Shown here in pieces: positions 30,121-40,124 of a stretch of 64,000 bases of DNA. The position numbers and the translations under genes are program-made. Location of the stretch: the NCBI RefSeq assembly GCF_002917105.1, contig NZ_PQFZ01000002.1:248001-312000 (forward strand), written 5' to 3'. This DNA comes from Allobosea psychrotolerans. Its GTDB lineage: Bacteria > Pseudomonadota > Alphaproteobacteria > Rhizobiales > Beijerinckiaceae. The first letter of the stretch is position 1, and the number at the start of each line of letters is the position of its first letter. Under the pieces are notes generated by a model, which was not told where the DNA came from, ran no database searches, and saw only the letters and a program-made list of their open reading frames with translations.

Positions 30121-31182
30121 TCAAACGTCTGAGCGATCCGAGGTCTTGCCGCGCTTGGCGACCAGCGACTTCAGCAGGGCGCTCTCGCGCGCCCAGCTCA
30201 GCGCCGGCTGGGCGGGATAGCCACCATAGCGCGCACCGCGCGGCACGTCGCCCGCGACGCCGCTTTGGGCTGCGACCTGCGCGCCCATGCCGATCGTCAG
30301 ATGGCCGGCAAGCCCGACCTGACCACCGAGGACGACGAAATCCTCCAGCGTCGACGAGCCGGCAATGCCGACCTGGGAGACGATGACGCAGTGACGCCCG
30401 ATGACGACATTATGGCCGATCTGGACCAGGTTATCGATCTTGGTGCCCTCGCCGATCACCGTATCGCGGCTCGCGCCGCGGTCGATGCAGGTGTTGGCGC
30501 CGATCTCGACATCGTCCTGGATGATGACGCGCCCGATCTGCGGCACCTTCATGTGCCCTTTCGGGCTCATCGCGAAGCCGAAACCGTCCTGGCCGATGCG
30601 CACGCCTGGGTGAATGATGACGCGGTTGCCGATGAGGGTCGATTGCAATGTGCTGCCCGAACCGATCGCACAGTCGCGCCCGATGCGAACCTGCGGTCCG
30701 ATGACGGCATGGGAGCCGACCACGGTGCCTGCCCCGATCTCGGCGCCAGGGCCAATGACCGCGCCGGGATCGACCGTGACCCCCGCCTCCAGAACGGCTG
30801 TCGCATGAACGAAGGCGCCAGGCGCCACGCCTTGCGAGCCGAACATCGAGCCCGGCTTCAGCGCCGTCGGGAAAAACCGGGCGAGCACCCGCGCAAAGGC
30901 ATGATAGGGGGCGTTGGAAACCAGCGCGGTGGTGCCGGTCGGCACCCGCATGACGAAGCGCGACGACACCAGGCACAGCCCTGCACTCGTCGCCGCCAGG
31001 GCGTCGGTATATTTCGGGTTGTCCATATAGGCGAGATCGGACGGACCCGCGGCCTCAAGGGCTGCTGCGCCCGTGATCATGCGAGCCGCATCGGCGCCTT
31101 CCGGCAAAGCGGCGCCCGAAATGGCTGCGACCTCGCCGAAGCTGAGCGAGGTCGCCAAAGGAAAGAACTGAGGGTCTGACAT
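30121..31182 (-). CDS. lpxD: UDP-3-O-(3-hydroxymyristoyl)glucosamine N-acyltransferase
   Basis: LpxD adds the second 3-hydroxyacyl chain in lipid A synthesis. The 353 residues comprise an N-terminal uridine-binding domain (up to about residue 100) and a hexapeptide-repeat helix. Marks are [19 protein letters not shown], the catalytic region [22 protein letters not shown], and [20 protein letters not shown]. The ATG at 31182 is supported by the family start [14 protein letters not shown]. It lies 37 bases after bamA and 124 bases before fabZ. Confidence 0.97.
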   Translation of the reverse strand: MSDPQFFPLATSLSFGEVAAISGAALPEGADAARMITGAAALEAAGPSDLAYMDNPKYTDALAATSAGLCLVSSRFVMRVPTGTTALVSNAPYHAFARVLARFFPTALKPGSMFGSQGVAPGAFVHATAVLEAGVTVDPGAVIGPGAEIGAGTVVGSHAVIGPQVRIGRDCAIGSGSTLQSTLIGNRVIIHPGVRIGQDGFGFAMSPKGHMKVPQIGRVIIQDDVEIGANTCIDRGASRDTVIGEGTKIDNLVQIGHNVVIGRHCVIVSQVGIAGSSTLEDFVVLGGQVGLAGHLTIGMGAQVAAQSGVAGDVPRGARYGGYPAQPALSWARESALLKSLVAKRGKTSDRSDV

Positions 31183-31219
31183 CGAGAAGATCCGGGACGG
31201 GGCAACGTGCCCCGCCGCG

Positions 31220-33730
31220 TCAGAAGCGCGTGCCGCCGGAGAAGCGGAAGGCCTGCAGCCGGTCGCCGCCATACTTGATGCCGGTCGTGGGATCACGCTG
31301 ACCATCGTCCTTCGACAACGCATAGGCATAGTCGAAGCGGATCGGGCCGAGCGGCGACTGCCAGAGCAGGCTGACGCCGACGGAGGAGCGGATCACGTTC
31401 TTGTCGCGCACGCAGGCCACGTTCGACTGATAGATCGAGCTGGTCGCAACCTTGAACTGGCGCGCTTCCGCGCCAACGGGGCAGGTCGTGGCCGTGGTGA
31501 TCGTCTTCGAGCCGCCCTCATAGTCGAACAGCGTGCCGGCATCGGCGAAGACCGCACCGCGCAGGCCCAGATCCCGCGGCAAGCCGAAGATCGGGAACTG
31601 AACTTCAAGCGAACCGCCGAAATAGGTGGTGCCGCCGAGAGCGTTGGCCGTCGGATCGTTCAGCACGTCACGCGGACCGATACCGGAGGGCGCAAAACCG
31701 CGAACCAGCGTCGGTCCGAGGAAGTAGTGGTCGATCATGCGCAGATCGCCGCTGGTTGCCTGGACGTGGCCACCCTGCACACGAGCGAAGCCGACGACAT
31801 CGTCGAAGATCTCGCGGTAGTAGCGGGCATCCGCCGCAACGCGCAGGAACTTCGAATCGCCGCCGACGCCCGCGAATTCCGGCTTGATCTCGGCCAGGAA
31901 GCCGTTGCGCGGATTCTGATAGTTGTCGAGCGAGTTGTAATTGAAGTTCAAGCCAACCAGCGAGGTCAGCGTGGTGCCGACCGCCTCCTTGACCGCGATC
32001 GTCGCCTCGCCATTGGTCAAGCAGTTGTAGACCGAATTCGCTCCGATCGCCCCTGCCGTTCCCGGAGTAATGCCGGCCAGCGGCACGGCGCAGTCGTTAT
32101 AGGGACGGCTTTCCGTGTTCGGAATCTTGATTTCGGTCGTATAGAGCGAATAGCGCGGCGTAATCGAAAACTCTTCCGTGATCGGGAAGGTCAGGCGCAC
32201 CTGCCCGCCATTCACGCGGCTTTCGAAACGGCCAGTATTGTAGTTGTCGTTATATTTCGAGAACAGATCGAAGCCCGCCCCGATCCGGCGACCGAGGAAG
32301 TACGGCTCCGTGAAGGAGAAATCGACGCCCTGAGTGCGCTGTCCGAGCGTGCCGGCGATACGGACGAACTGGCCGCGGCCGAGGAAGTTCGACTCCGACA
32401 GCGAGACTTCGCCGATGACACCGTCCGAAGTCGAGTAACCGCCGGCGATCGAGAACGAGCCGGTCGCCTTGTCCTCGACATCGATATTGACGATGACGCG
32501 ATCAGGCGTCGAGCCCGGCTCGTTGGTGACACGAACCTTGCTGAAGAAGCCGAGATTGTTCAGGCGCCGCTCGGCCCGGTCGACCAGGACCTTGTTATAG
32601 GCGTCGCCCTCACCGAGATCGAGCTCGCGGCGCACGACATAGTCGCGGGTACGGGTGTTGCCACGGACATTGATGCGCTCGACATAGACCCGCGGGCCTT
32701 CGTCGATGACATAGGTGATGCCGATCTGGCGTCCGGCAGAATCGCGGTCGCCGCGCGGACGAACCTGCGCGAAGGCATAGCCGCGGCGCGAAACTTCCGT
32801 CGTCAGAGCCACCAGCGACTTCTCGACCGCCTCGGCGTTGTAGGTATCGCCGGCGGAGGTCGCGACGACACGCTGCAGTGCATTGGGATCGAGGTCGGGC
32901 AGCTTGGAATCGACCGCCACGTTGCCGACGCGGTATTGCGGACCTTCATCGACAGCGATGTCGATGACCCAGCCGCCTTGCGCTTCGTCGAAGCGGGCGT
33001 TGTTCGAGACGATCTGGAAGTCGGCATAGCCGTTCTTCAGATAGAAACGGCGGATGAGCTCGAGATCGGAGGAAATCCGGTCGGCCTCATAGACGTCCGA
33101 GGTCTTGATGAAGCTGAGGAAGTTCGACTCGGTCGAGGTCATCAGACCGCGCAGACGACCAGACGAGTAAACGCCATTGCCGCTGAAATTGATCGACTTG
33201 ATGCCGGTCTTGCCGCTCTCGACGATGGTGAAGACCACATCCGAGCGCCCGTTCGGCAGCGGAGCGATACGGCCGCTCACCGAGGCCAAGCCGTAGCCGG
33301 CGCGGCGATAGGCGTCCTTCAGACGCTGAACGTCGGCATCGATCAGCGCCTGGCTCATCGGGCCCTGCGCCTTCGACTGGACCTGCTGGAGCAGCACATC
33401 GCTCTTCAGCCGGCGGTTACCTTCGAAGGCGACACGATTGATCGTGTCGTTTTCCCTGACCGCGATCACGGTCTGCGATCCGCGGCGGCTGACCTGCACG
33501 CTGGAGAACAGGCCGGTAGCCATCAGATTCTGACGGATATCCTGAGGGGCGGCAGAGCCCTGCCCGGCCGCATAGGAACGGATCGTCTCCGCGTCTACGC
33601 TTCTATTGCCCTGGACAATCACGGCCTGCGCGAACACTACGCCACCGCTTACGGCCAACATGAAGGCCGAAAGTCCGACTGATCGAGAGAGCCGCAGCTT
33701 GAAAGACAGGCTCTTTTGGGTCGACGTCAT
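31220..33730 (-). CDS. bamA: Outer-membrane protein assembly factor BamA
   Basis: BamA inserts beta-barrel proteins into the outer membrane. The 836 residues include a signal peptide ending near VVFAQA, five POTRA-type repeats ([15 protein letters not shown], then [33 protein letters not shown] and [19 protein letters not shown]) and a C-terminal 16-strand barrel containing the lid signature (V/I)RGF as [14 protein letters not shown]. It ends in Phe, as outer-membrane proteins require. The ATG at 33730 matches the signal-peptide start. It lies between rseP and lpxD, the classical alphaproteobacterial order. Confidence 0.97.
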   Translation of the reverse strand: MTSTQKSLSFKLRLSRSVGLSAFMLAVSGGVVFAQAVIVQGNRSVDAETIRSYAAGQGSAAPQDIRQNLMATGLFSSVQVSRRGSQTVIAVRENDTINRVAFEGNRRLKSDVLLQQVQSKAQGPMSQALIDADVQRLKDAYRRAGYGLASVSGRIAPLPNGRSDVVFTIVESGKTGIKSINFSGNGVYSSGRLRGLMTSTESNFLSFIKTSDVYEADRISSDLELIRRFYLKNGYADFQIVSNNARFDEAQGGWVIDIAVDEGPQYRVGNVAVDSKLPDLDPNALQRVVATSAGDTYNAEAVEKSLVALTTEVSRRGYAFAQVRPRGDRDSAGRQIGITYVIDEGPRVYVERINVRGNTRTRDYVVRRELDLGEGDAYNKVLVDRAERRLNNLGFFSKVRVTNEPGSTPDRVIVNIDVEDKATGSFSIAGGYSTSDGVIGEVSLSESNFLGRGQFVRIAGTLGQRTQGVDFSFTEPYFLGRRIGAGFDLFSKYNDNYNTGRFESRVNGGQVRLTFPITEEFSITPRYSLYTTEIKIPNTESRPYNDCAVPLAGITPGTAGAIGANSVYNCLTNGEATIAVKEAVGTTLTSLVGLNFNYNSLDNYQNPRNGFLAEIKPEFAGVGGDSKFLRVAADARYYREIFDDVVGFARVQGGHVQATSGDLRMIDHYFLGPTLVRGFAPSGIGPRDVLNDPTANALGGTTYFGGSLEVQFPIFGLPRDLGLRGAVFADAGTLFDYEGGSKTITTATTCPVGAEARQFKVATSSIYQSNVACVRDKNVIRSSVGVSLLWQSPLGPIRFDYAYALSKDDGQRDPTTGIKYGGDRLQAFRFSGGTRF

Positions 33731-33955
33731 CGGGTCGCCTATTCCATTTTCTCGGGTCGCCACCCCAGACGGGGACCACCGCCTAGGGGCAGCGGCATGG
33801 CGACATTGCAGTCCAAACGCTTCTACAAAGTTTCCTGCAGGACGCAAACCGCCATTGTCGTTAACAAAATATTTTTAAGCGCCTCGTTGCCAGGAGGCCA
33901 CGCGTCCTGCCGCGATTCCGCCGCAAAGCGGCGCGGTCAGGACGTGGAATCCCGG

Positions 33956-35104
33956 TCAAAGCTGCGAATGGACGTGAAGAATGTCATTCCAGGTTACGAA
34001 CAGCATCAGCATCAGGACGAGACAGGCCCCGACGCGGAAGCCGATTTCCTGAGCCCGTTCGCTGAGCGGCCGGCCGCGAAGTGTTTCTATCGCGTAGAAC
34101 ATGAGATGCCCGCCATCGAGTATCGGGACCGGAAGCAGGTTCATCAGGCCGATCGAGACCGACAGGATCGCCGCCAGATTGATCAGGCCCAGAAACCCGC
34201 CATTCGACGCCACCAGGCCGGAAACCTGGGCGATCCGGATCGGCCCAGACAGTTGGTCGGTCGATTCGCGCCCGCTGACCAACTTGCCGATGTAGTCATA
34301 GGTCTGCCTGACCACGAACCAGGTTTCGGAGACGCCGTTGCGCAGCGATTCCAGCGGCCCGAAATGCTGGACTTTCCAGTCCTCGGCCTTGCGCGACGCC
34401 TCGACGCCGATGACACCAATCCGCTGTTTGCCAAGCGGCGAGGTCGTCTCGACCAAGGCAGGCGTCACCGGAATCGTCAGCTCGGCGCCGGCGCGCTCGA
34501 CGGTGACCGAGACCACCTCGTTGGGTCGTGCCGAGATGATGCGCTGCATGTCGCTGAAGCTGCCGATCGGCTGGCCGTCGATCGCGACCACGAGATCGCC
34601 CGCCTGCAAGCCAGCTCGTTGGGCAGCGCTGTCGGCCCTGACCTGATCGACCCTGGGGATCAGCACCTGCTTGCCGAACAGGAACACAGTGGCGGCGAAG
34701 ATGAAGATGGCGAGCAGGAAATTGGCGATCGGCCCGGCTGCGACGATCGCGGCTCGTTCGCCGATCGACTGCGCCGGGAAGGAGCGCGCCCGCTCCTGCG
34801 GCGTCATCTGCGCGACCTCGGCGTTGTCGGGCGCACTCGACGCATCGGCGTCGCCGGAGAATTTCACATAGCCGCCGAGCGGGATCAGGGCGATGCGCCA
34901 GCGCGTTCCGTACTTGTCGTTGAAGCCGTAGATTTCGCGACCGAAGCCGATCGAGAACACCTTCACGTCGACGCCACACCAGCGGCCGACGAGGAAATGC
35001 CCAAGCTCATGGATGAAGACGACGACGGCCAGGACGAACAGAAACGGCACGACATAGCCCAGCAGGGAGCCGCCCGCATTCCAGATTGTCGCTACGAATT
35101 CCAT
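33956..35104 (-). CDS. rseP: RseP/MmpA site-2 intramembrane metalloprotease
   Basis: RseP cuts transmembrane segments of anti-sigma factors and signal-peptide remnants. The 382-residue protein has the zinc motif HELGH in span 1 (VVFIHELGHFLVGRWCGV), a PDZ domain (about residues 130-210) and the third zinc ligand in LLPVPILDGGHLMFY. The ATG at 35104 follows two TTG codons in the same frame. The 225 bases downstream before bamA include an AT-rich patch near 33865-33885 that could hold a bamA promoter. Confidence 0.96.
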   Translation of the reverse strand: MEFVATIWNAGGSLLGYVVPFLFVLAVVVFIHELGHFLVGRWCGVDVKVFSIGFGREIYGFNDKYGTRWRIALIPLGGYVKFSGDADASSAPDNAEVAQMTPQERARSFPAQSIGERAAIVAAGPIANFLLAIFIFAATVFLFGKQVLIPRVDQVRADSAAQRAGLQAGDLVVAIDGQPIGSFSDMQRIISARPNEVVSVTVERAGAELTIPVTPALVETTSPLGKQRIGVIGVEASRKAEDWKVQHFGPLESLRNGVSETWFVVRQTYDYIGKLVSGRESTDQLSGPIRIAQVSGLVASNGGFLGLINLAAILSVSIGLMNLLPVPILDGGHLMFYAIETLRGRPLSERAQEIGFRVGACLVLMLMLFVTWNDILHVHSQL

Positions 35105-35151
35105 CAACAACTCCCGATCTGTCGCCCTTAGGTGACAGCGAAAGGGGTCTA

Positions 35152-36306
35152 CTACAAGAGCGCCCGCGCGCGCTTTCTCGCATCTTGGTCAACCGCGAGG
35201 GCGCCCGCCACATCTGCCGGAGCCGCCATCTGCGGCGCCGATTGGCTGCAGACTGCGTCCACCAATGCGGCAATTCCAGGAAAGCTGATCGCGCCGGCGA
35301 GATAAGCTGCGACGGCGATCTCATTGGCGGCGTTGAGGATCGCCGGCATGGCGCCACCTTGTGCCAACGCCGCCATGGCAAGGCCGAGCGCCGGGAAGCG
35401 CGCGAGATCGGGGCGCTCGAAGGCGAGCGGCGCCGTCAGCGCAAGGTCCAGGAAACGCGCCGGCGGCGCATCGAGCCGACCGTCCACACCCAGGCAATGG
35501 GCAGCGGCGACGCGCATGTCGGGCACGGCCATGCCGGCGCTGACCGAGCCATCGCGGAAGGTCACGAGCCCGTGGACGATCTGCTGTGGATGCACAAGCA
35601 CATCGAGCTGGTCATGGCGCAACCCGAACAGGAAGCAGGCCTCGATCAGCTCCAGTCCCTTGTTCATCATGCTGGCGGAATCGATCGTGATCTTGGCGCC
35701 CATCGCGTAGTTGGGATGAGCCAGCGCCTGCTCCGGCCTTGCTGCGGCAATTTCCTCAACGCTCCAGGTGCGGAAGGGCCCCCCCGAAGCCGTCAGCGTC
35801 ATGGTGCGGATGGCCGAGATCGGCTCGACGCCAAGGACTTGGAATAACGCGTTATGTTCGGAATCGAGCGGCAGGATCCGCACGCCAACCTCTTGCGCGC
35901 GCGCCATGACGGCGGCTCCGGCGCAAACGAGGCTTTCCTTGTTGGCGAGCGCCACGACCCTGCCCGGCGTCAGTGCCGCGAAGGTCGCCTCCAGCCCAGC
36001 GGCTCCGGAAATCGCGCTGACAACGATATCGCTCGGCATCGCCACCGCCTCGAATACTGCCGAACGCCCTGCGCCATGGGCGATGCCGCTGCCCGACAAA
36101 GCCTCCGCCAGCGCCGCCGCACCGCCCTCGTCGGCGAGCGCCGCGAAACGCGCCCCGGTCTCGATGGCGACCTTGGCGAGCGCCGCCGCGTCCTTGCCGC
36201 CGACAACGGCCGAGATCGCGAGACGGTCGGGATTCTCTGCGACGACCTCGCGGGTCGAGCGGCCGATCGAGCCCGTGGCGCCGAGCAGGGTGACGGTGCG
36301 AAGCAT
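35152..36306 (-). CDS. dxr: 1-deoxy-D-xylulose 5-phosphate reductoisomerase
   Basis: Dxr makes 2-C-methyl-D-erythritol 4-phosphate, the committed step of the MEP isoprenoid route; UppS two genes upstream consumes its products. The 384 residues carry the NADPH loop LLGATGSIGRST, LANKESLVCAG, LPLDSEHNALFQ and the catalytic loop LTASGGPFRTW. It sits 13 bases after cdsA and 47 before rseP in the same direction. Confidence 0.97.
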   Translation of the reverse strand: MLRTVTLLGATGSIGRSTREVVAENPDRLAISAVVGGKDAAALAKVAIETGARFAALADEGGAAALAEALSGSGIAHGAGRSAVFEAVAMPSDIVVSAISGAAGLEATFAALTPGRVVALANKESLVCAGAAVMARAQEVGVRILPLDSEHNALFQVLGVEPISAIRTMTLTASGGPFRTWSVEEIAAARPEQALAHPNYAMGAKITIDSASMMNKGLELIEACFLFGLRHDQLDVLVHPQQIVHGLVTFRDGSVSAGMAVPDMRVAAAHCLGVDGRLDAPPARFLDLALTAPLAFERPDLARFPALGLAMAALAQGGAMPAILNAANEIAVAAYLAGAISFPGIAALVDAVCSQSAPQMAAPADVAGALAVDQDARKRARALL

Positions 36307-36319
36307 CGGGTTCTCTACG

Positions 36320-37144
36320 TCAAAGACGCGTCAGGAAGAGCAGCAGGCCAGCGAAGATCAGCACGGCCCAATAGCCGTCCAGACGATCCAGGAAACCGCC
36401 ATGGCCGGGGATCAATCGGCTCGAATCCTTCGCTCCGAAGCGCCGCTTGATGGCGGATTCGAAGAGATCGCCGGCCTGGCTGAGGACGGAAGCCGCGAAT
36501 GAAGCAGCAATCGCGAGGCCTGGCCCGACGGCCATCGCCGCCTGAGGCGTCAGCGCCCAGACCGCATAGCCTCCGAGCGTGCCCGCCATCGTGCCACCGA
36601 GCGCGCCGGACCAGGTTTTCTTCGGGCTGAAACGCGGCATCAATTTGGGGCCGCCCAGCGTGCGGCCCGTGAAATAGGCCGCGATGTCGGTGAACCAGAC
36701 CACAGCGAAGCTCCAGATGATCAGAGCCAGGCCGAGATCGGGAATTGCGCGCAAGGCCGGTGTAACGAGCGCGAACGCCAGCGCATAGGCGACACCGCAG
36801 ATTTCGAGCGCCAGGCGATTCTGGGTCAAGGGCGTCAGCACCGCGCCACACAGGGCCAACGCAGCCGCGACGCCCGCAAGGGCCGGCGGGCTTGCCGGCG
36901 AAAACCCGAGCAGCAGCCCCGCAAGCACGACTCCGATACCTGCTGCGACCGCGTTCTGGCGACTGACGATCGAAAGCCACTCATAAGCGACAAGGCCCGC
37001 CACGAGCGTCCAGACCAGTCGAAACGGCCAGCCGCCCCAGAACGTCGCAGCGAGAATGCCCGCCGCAAGGACAAGCGCCGACGCCACCCGCAGCTTCAGT
37101 TCGCTGGAGGCGACCGGCGCGGCGTCGGAGCGGGGTTCATTCAC
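36320..37144 (-). CDS. cdsA: Phosphatidate cytidylyltransferase
   Basis: CdsA makes CDP-diacylglycerol for phospholipid synthesis, using CTP from PyrG. The 274-residue polytopic protein contains [16 protein letters not shown] and the C-terminal family signature [28 protein letters not shown] in broken form across residues 225-255. The GTG at 37144 is chosen because it overlaps the uppS stop (GTGA) and fits the family; the much longer frame upstream is the antiphase of uppS. Confidence 0.94.
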   Translation of the reverse strand: MNEPRSDAAPVASSELKLRVASALVLAAGILAATFWGGWPFRLVWTLVAGLVAYEWLSIVSRQNAVAAGIGVVLAGLLLGFSPASPPALAGVAAALALCGAVLTPLTQNRLALEICGVAYALAFALVTPALRAIPDLGLALIIWSFAVVWFTDIAAYFTGRTLGGPKLMPRFSPKKTWSGALGGTMAGTLGGYAVWALTPQAAMAVGPGLAIAASFAASVLSQAGDLFESAIKRRFGAKDSSRLIPGHGGFLDRLDGYWAVLIFAGLLLFLTRL

Positions 37145-37902
37145 GCTGCCCCCACATTGCGGTCTGCAGGTTCGGACACCCCGCCGAAGCGGCGCTCGCG
37201 ACGGCGATACTCGGCGATCGCATCTTCCAGAGCGCCGCGATCGAAGTCCGGCCAGAGCACCGGCGAGAAGATGAATTCGGCATAGGCTGCCTGCCAGAGC
37301 AGGAAATTCGAGATGCGCGTCTCGCCGGAGGTGCGGATCACCAGTTCCGGATCGGGCAGATCGCTCGTGTCCAGGCGGCTCGAGAACAGCGCCTCGTCGA
37401 TCGCGCTCGCGGCGATGCTGCCTGCTGCGACCTCGGCGGCCAGCGCGCGTGCCGTGCGGACGATCTCGTCGCGCGATCCATAGTTGAAGGCGATGGCAAG
37501 CGTCATGCCGGTATTGTTGCAGGTCATGGCTTCGGCATGCTCGACCAGACGACGCAGATCCGGAGCGAGATCCTCGCGGCCGCCGATGATGCGGACCTTC
37601 ACCCCGGAGGCGTCGAGCTCGGCGAGATCCTTTTCGACGAAACGCTTGAGCAGCCCCATCAGGAAGGAGACCTCGGCCTGGGGCCGGCGCCAGTTCTCGG
37701 TCGAGAAGCTGTAGAGCGTCAGCACCGCAATGCCGAGCTCGCCCGCGTTCTTGACCGTGCGGCGCAGGGCCTCGAGCCCCCGCCGATGGCCTTCCTGACG
37801 CGGCAGGCCGCGCATCTGCGCCCAACGACCATTGCCATCCATGATGATGGCGACATGGGCGGGGCCTGCGGGCTGCTGCCCCTGACGCTGGCCTGCTGAC
37901 AT
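37141..37902 (-). CDS. uppS: Undecaprenyl diphosphate synthase (isoprenyl transferase)
   Basis: UppS elongates farnesyl diphosphate to the C55 carrier lipid of peptidoglycan. The 253 residues have the catalytic start [47 protein letters not shown] and the [20 protein letters not shown] signature. It lies 94 bases downstream of frr and is stop-start coupled to cdsA. Confidence 0.97.
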   Translation of the reverse strand: MSAGQRQGQQPAGPAHVAIIMDGNGRWAQMRGLPRQEGHRRGLEALRRTVKNAGELGIAVLTLYSFSTENWRRPQAEVSFLMGLLKRFVEKDLAELDASGVKVRIIGGREDLAPDLRRLVEHAEAMTCNNTGMTLAIAFNYGSRDEIVRTARALAAEVAAGSIAASAIDEALFSSRLDTSDLPDPELVIRTSGETRISNFLLWQAAYAEFIFSPVLWPDFDRGALEDAIAEYRRRERRFGGVSEPADRNVGAA

Positions 37903-37996
37903 TCCAATGCCTCGTTCGGCCTAGCGCCGTGAAGAGCGTCGCGCGGGGCATTCCCGCGCAGGCTTGATCTCAGTCCTCGTCTCGGAAACCCGCGTC

Positions 37997-38560
37997 TCAG
38001 ACGTGCAGAATCTCTTTTTCCTTCGCCGCCAGCGCCTGGTCGATCTCGGCAATGTGCTGGTCGGTGGCCTTCTGGACCTGATCGGACTGCCGGACCACGT
38101 CATCCTTGGTGAGGTGACCGTCCTTTTCCAGCTTCTTGATCAGGTCGATACCGTCGCGGCGGACATGGCGCACCGCGATCTTGGCATCCTCGGCATATTT
38201 ATGGGCGACCTTGACCATCTCCTTGCGGCGCTGCTCGTTCAGCTCCGGAATACGGATGCGGAGCACCTGGCCTTCCGTCTGCGGGTTGAGGCCGAGATCG
38301 GATTCGCGGATCGCCTTTTCGACGGCCGCGGTCATGCTGCGGTCCCAGACCTGGACGCTGAGCAAGCGGGCTTCCGGCACGCTGACCGTCGCAAGCTGGC
38401 TGAGCGGCGTGCGGGCGCCATAGGCCTCGACCTGGATCGGGTCGAGCATGTTGGCGGAGGCGCGACCGCTGCGCAGCGAGGCGAGATCGCCCTTGAAGGA
38501 CTGGAGCGAACTCTGCATGCGGCGCTTCACGTCCGCGAGATCGAATGTCGTCTGGGCCAT
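37997..38560 (-). CDS. frr: Ribosome recycling factor
   Basis: Frr splits post-termination ribosomes with EF-G. The 187 residues match the family throughout: LRSGRASANMLDPIQVEAYG, QLATVSVPEARLL, LGLNPQTEGQVLRIRIPELNEQRRKE and VRHVRRDGIDLIKKLEKDG. The ATG at 38560 gives the normal N-terminus. Normally pyrH lies just upstream on the same strand; here a plus-strand VOC gene is lodged between them, so frr needs a promoter in 38561-38750. Confidence 0.97.
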   Translation of the reverse strand: MAQTTFDLADVKRRMQSSLQSFKGDLASLRSGRASANMLDPIQVEAYGARTPLSQLATVSVPEARLLSVQVWDRSMTAAVEKAIRESDLGLNPQTEGQVLRIRIPELNEQRRKEMVKVAHKYAEDAKIAVRHVRRDGIDLIKKLEKDGHLTKDDVVRQSDQVQKATDQHIAEIDQALAAKEKEILHV

Positions 38561-38750
38561 TATCTTCAAGACCTTGAGAGCTTATACGAAACCGGGCGCG
38601 ACCATGGCGGCGGGTCCGCGCAGGGTCAAGGATTTCATGCGCCGCCGCAGTTTCAGAACGGGACGTCTTGACGCGTCGGGGTTGGTCACCCGTTCATTCG
38701 GTTGCGCCATGGCGAGCCCCTCGAAACGAGTCCAGACACCGGAGTCGGCC

Positions 38751-39164
38751 ATGCCACGCCTGAATCGCATTATCGAGACCGCACTCTATGTTGATGATCT
38801 CGAGCGCGCCGCAGCGTTCTACGAGAACGTTCTTGACGTCAAAGCGTTGCTACGCACCAAGACATTGTACGCTTACGACATAGGCGGGTCGAGCGTGTTG
38901 CTGCTGTTCCACCGGGGAGAATCACTCGGCAGCCAGACATCCCCCAACGGAATCATCCCCCCGCATGACGGCTCGGGACCGCTGCATATCTGCTTCGCCG
39001 TCGATACCGAAGAATTGCCCGCCTGGGAGAGCAGGTTGAAGCAGCTCGGCGTCGCCATCGAAGGCCGCATGACCTGGGAGCGCGGCGGGAAGAGCCTCTA
39101 TCTGCGCGACCCGGATGGCCACTTGCTTGAATTGATGAGTCCGGGTGTCTGGGCGACCTACTGA
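38751..39164 (+). CDS. VOC-family (glyoxalase-like) protein on the opposite strand between pyrH and frr
   Basis: The 137-residue single-module VOC protein begins IETALYVDDLERAAAFYENVLDV and ends KSLYLRDPDGHLLELMSPGVW, with the metal-ligand-type Glu in LLELMSPG. Its substrate is unknown; glyoxalase, dioxygenase and resistance types share this fold. The ATG at 38751 has GGAG six bases upstream; an alternative ATG lies at 38709. It converges with pyrH and diverges from frr, interrupting a usually co-directional pair. Confidence 0.85.
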   Translation: MPRLNRIIETALYVDDLERAAAFYENVLDVKALLRTKTLYAYDIGGSSVLLLFHRGESLGSQTSPNGIIPPHDGSGPLHICFAVDTEELPAWESRLKQLGVAIEGRMTWERGGKSLYLRDPDGHLLELMSPGVWATY

Positions 39165-39208
39165 CCCCGCAAGCCTGAACACGTGGCCCGGGTCGTGCCT
39201 GCCCGGCT

Positions 39209-39916
39209 TCAGGGCGTGACGTATGTCGCCCTGCCCTCGCCGCGCAGCACGGCTGCAAGCGCGCCGGTCTCGGCGATCGAGAACACGACGATGGTGAGGC
39301 CGGCATCGCGCGCCAGGGCAAAGGCCGCAGTGTCCATCACCTTGAGATCGCGCTTGATCGCCTCGGCATGGGTGAGTGTGTCGTAGCGCGTCGCCTTCGG
39401 GTCGACCTTGGGATCGGCAGTGTAGACACCGTCGACCTGCGTCGCCTTGAGCAGGTGGCTGCAGTCGAGTTCGGCGGCGCGCAGCGCGGCCCCCGTATCG
39501 GTGGTGAAATAGGGGTTGCCGGTGCCGCCGCCCAGAATCACCACCTTGCCGTTGCTGAGATGATCGAGGGCGCGGCGGCGCGCATAGCTCTCGCAGAGCG
39601 AAGGCATCGGCACGGCCGACATCGCACGCGCGGGGGCGCCAGCGGTCTCGATCGCATGCTCGAGGGCAAGCGCATTCATCACCGTGCCGAGCATGCCGAT
39701 GGAATCGGCGCTCGGCCGATCGAGGCCCTTGTTCAGGCCCTGCAAGCCACGAAAGAAATTGCCGCCGCCGACCACGATGGCGATCTCGACGCCTTCGCGA
39801 GCGGCATGCGCAATATCAGCCGCCAGCGCCGTCAGCGTGTGGCCGTCGAGGCCAGATCCCGCTTGTCCCGCAAGGGCTTCGCCGGAGAGCTTCACAAGGA
39901 CGCGTTTAGGTCTCAC
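39209..39916 (-). CDS. pyrH: UMP kinase
   Basis: PyrH phosphorylates UMP to UDP, upstream of PyrG in pyrimidine synthesis. The 235-residue product belongs to the amino acid kinase fold (KRVLVKLSGEALAG, IAIVVGGGNFFRGLQG, FTTDTGAALRAAELDCSHLLKATQVDGVYTADP in segments, and the C-terminal MDTAAFALARDAGL). It lies downstream of tsf but is separated from it by palindromic repeats and a strong terminator, so it is transcribed separately. Confidence 0.97.
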   Translation of the reverse strand: MRPKRVLVKLSGEALAGQAGSGLDGHTLTALAADIAHAAREGVEIAIVVGGGNFFRGLQGLNKGLDRPSADSIGMLGTVMNALALEHAIETAGAPARAMSAVPMPSLCESYARRRALDHLSNGKVVILGGGTGNPYFTTDTGAALRAAELDCSHLLKATQVDGVYTADPKVDPKATRYDTLTHAEAIKRDLKVMDTAAFALARDAGLTIVVFSIAETGALAAVLRGEGRATYVTP

Positions 39917-39932
39917 GGATTCGTCTCCCTTG

Positions 39933-40033
39933 CTACAGCATCTGACCGAATATCGTATTCGGGCAGATGCTGTAGGGCTTTAATCTTGCATCGGCTTGTC
40001 CCGAAAACCGGTTCCCACTTTTCGGGCCGATGC
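39933..40033. repeat. Paired palindromic intergenic element between tsf and pyrH
   Basis: Two hairpins lie side by side. CTACAGCATCTG (39933-39944) pairs with CAGATGCTGTAG (39964-39975), with a nested CGAATA/TATTCG stem. GCATCGGC (39988-39995) pairs with GCCGATGC (40026-40033), with an inner CCCGAAAA/TTTTCGGG stem. The second resembles the dispersed RIME-like intergenic palindromes I know from rhizobial genomes; that likeness is from memory and was not searched. Confidence 0.7.
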
Positions 40034-40074
40034 GCTAACGCGAACTCGATTCGTATCCGCAGCCATCTTCTTAC

Positions 40075-40105
40075 AAAAAAGGCCGCGCTGGGCGCGGCCT
40101 TTTTC
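40075..40105 (-). terminator. tsf: Intrinsic terminator of tsf
   Basis: On the minus strand, a stem of AAAAAGGCCGCGC pairs with GCGCGGCCTTTTT around a three-base loop and ends in a T-run, 20 bases past the tsf stop. The flanking A and T runs make it bidirectional in principle. Confidence 0.92.
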
Positions 40106-40124
40106 TCAATCGTCAACTGGCATT

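Noticed and set aside
31727..33682. Long open frame antisense to bamA (about 650 codons)
   Set aside because: Mirror of the bamA codon pattern with no family content.
36320..37951. One 543-codon frame apparently joining the uppS region and cdsA
   Set aside because: The upstream half is the wrong reading phase of uppS; only the part from 37144 down is CdsA.
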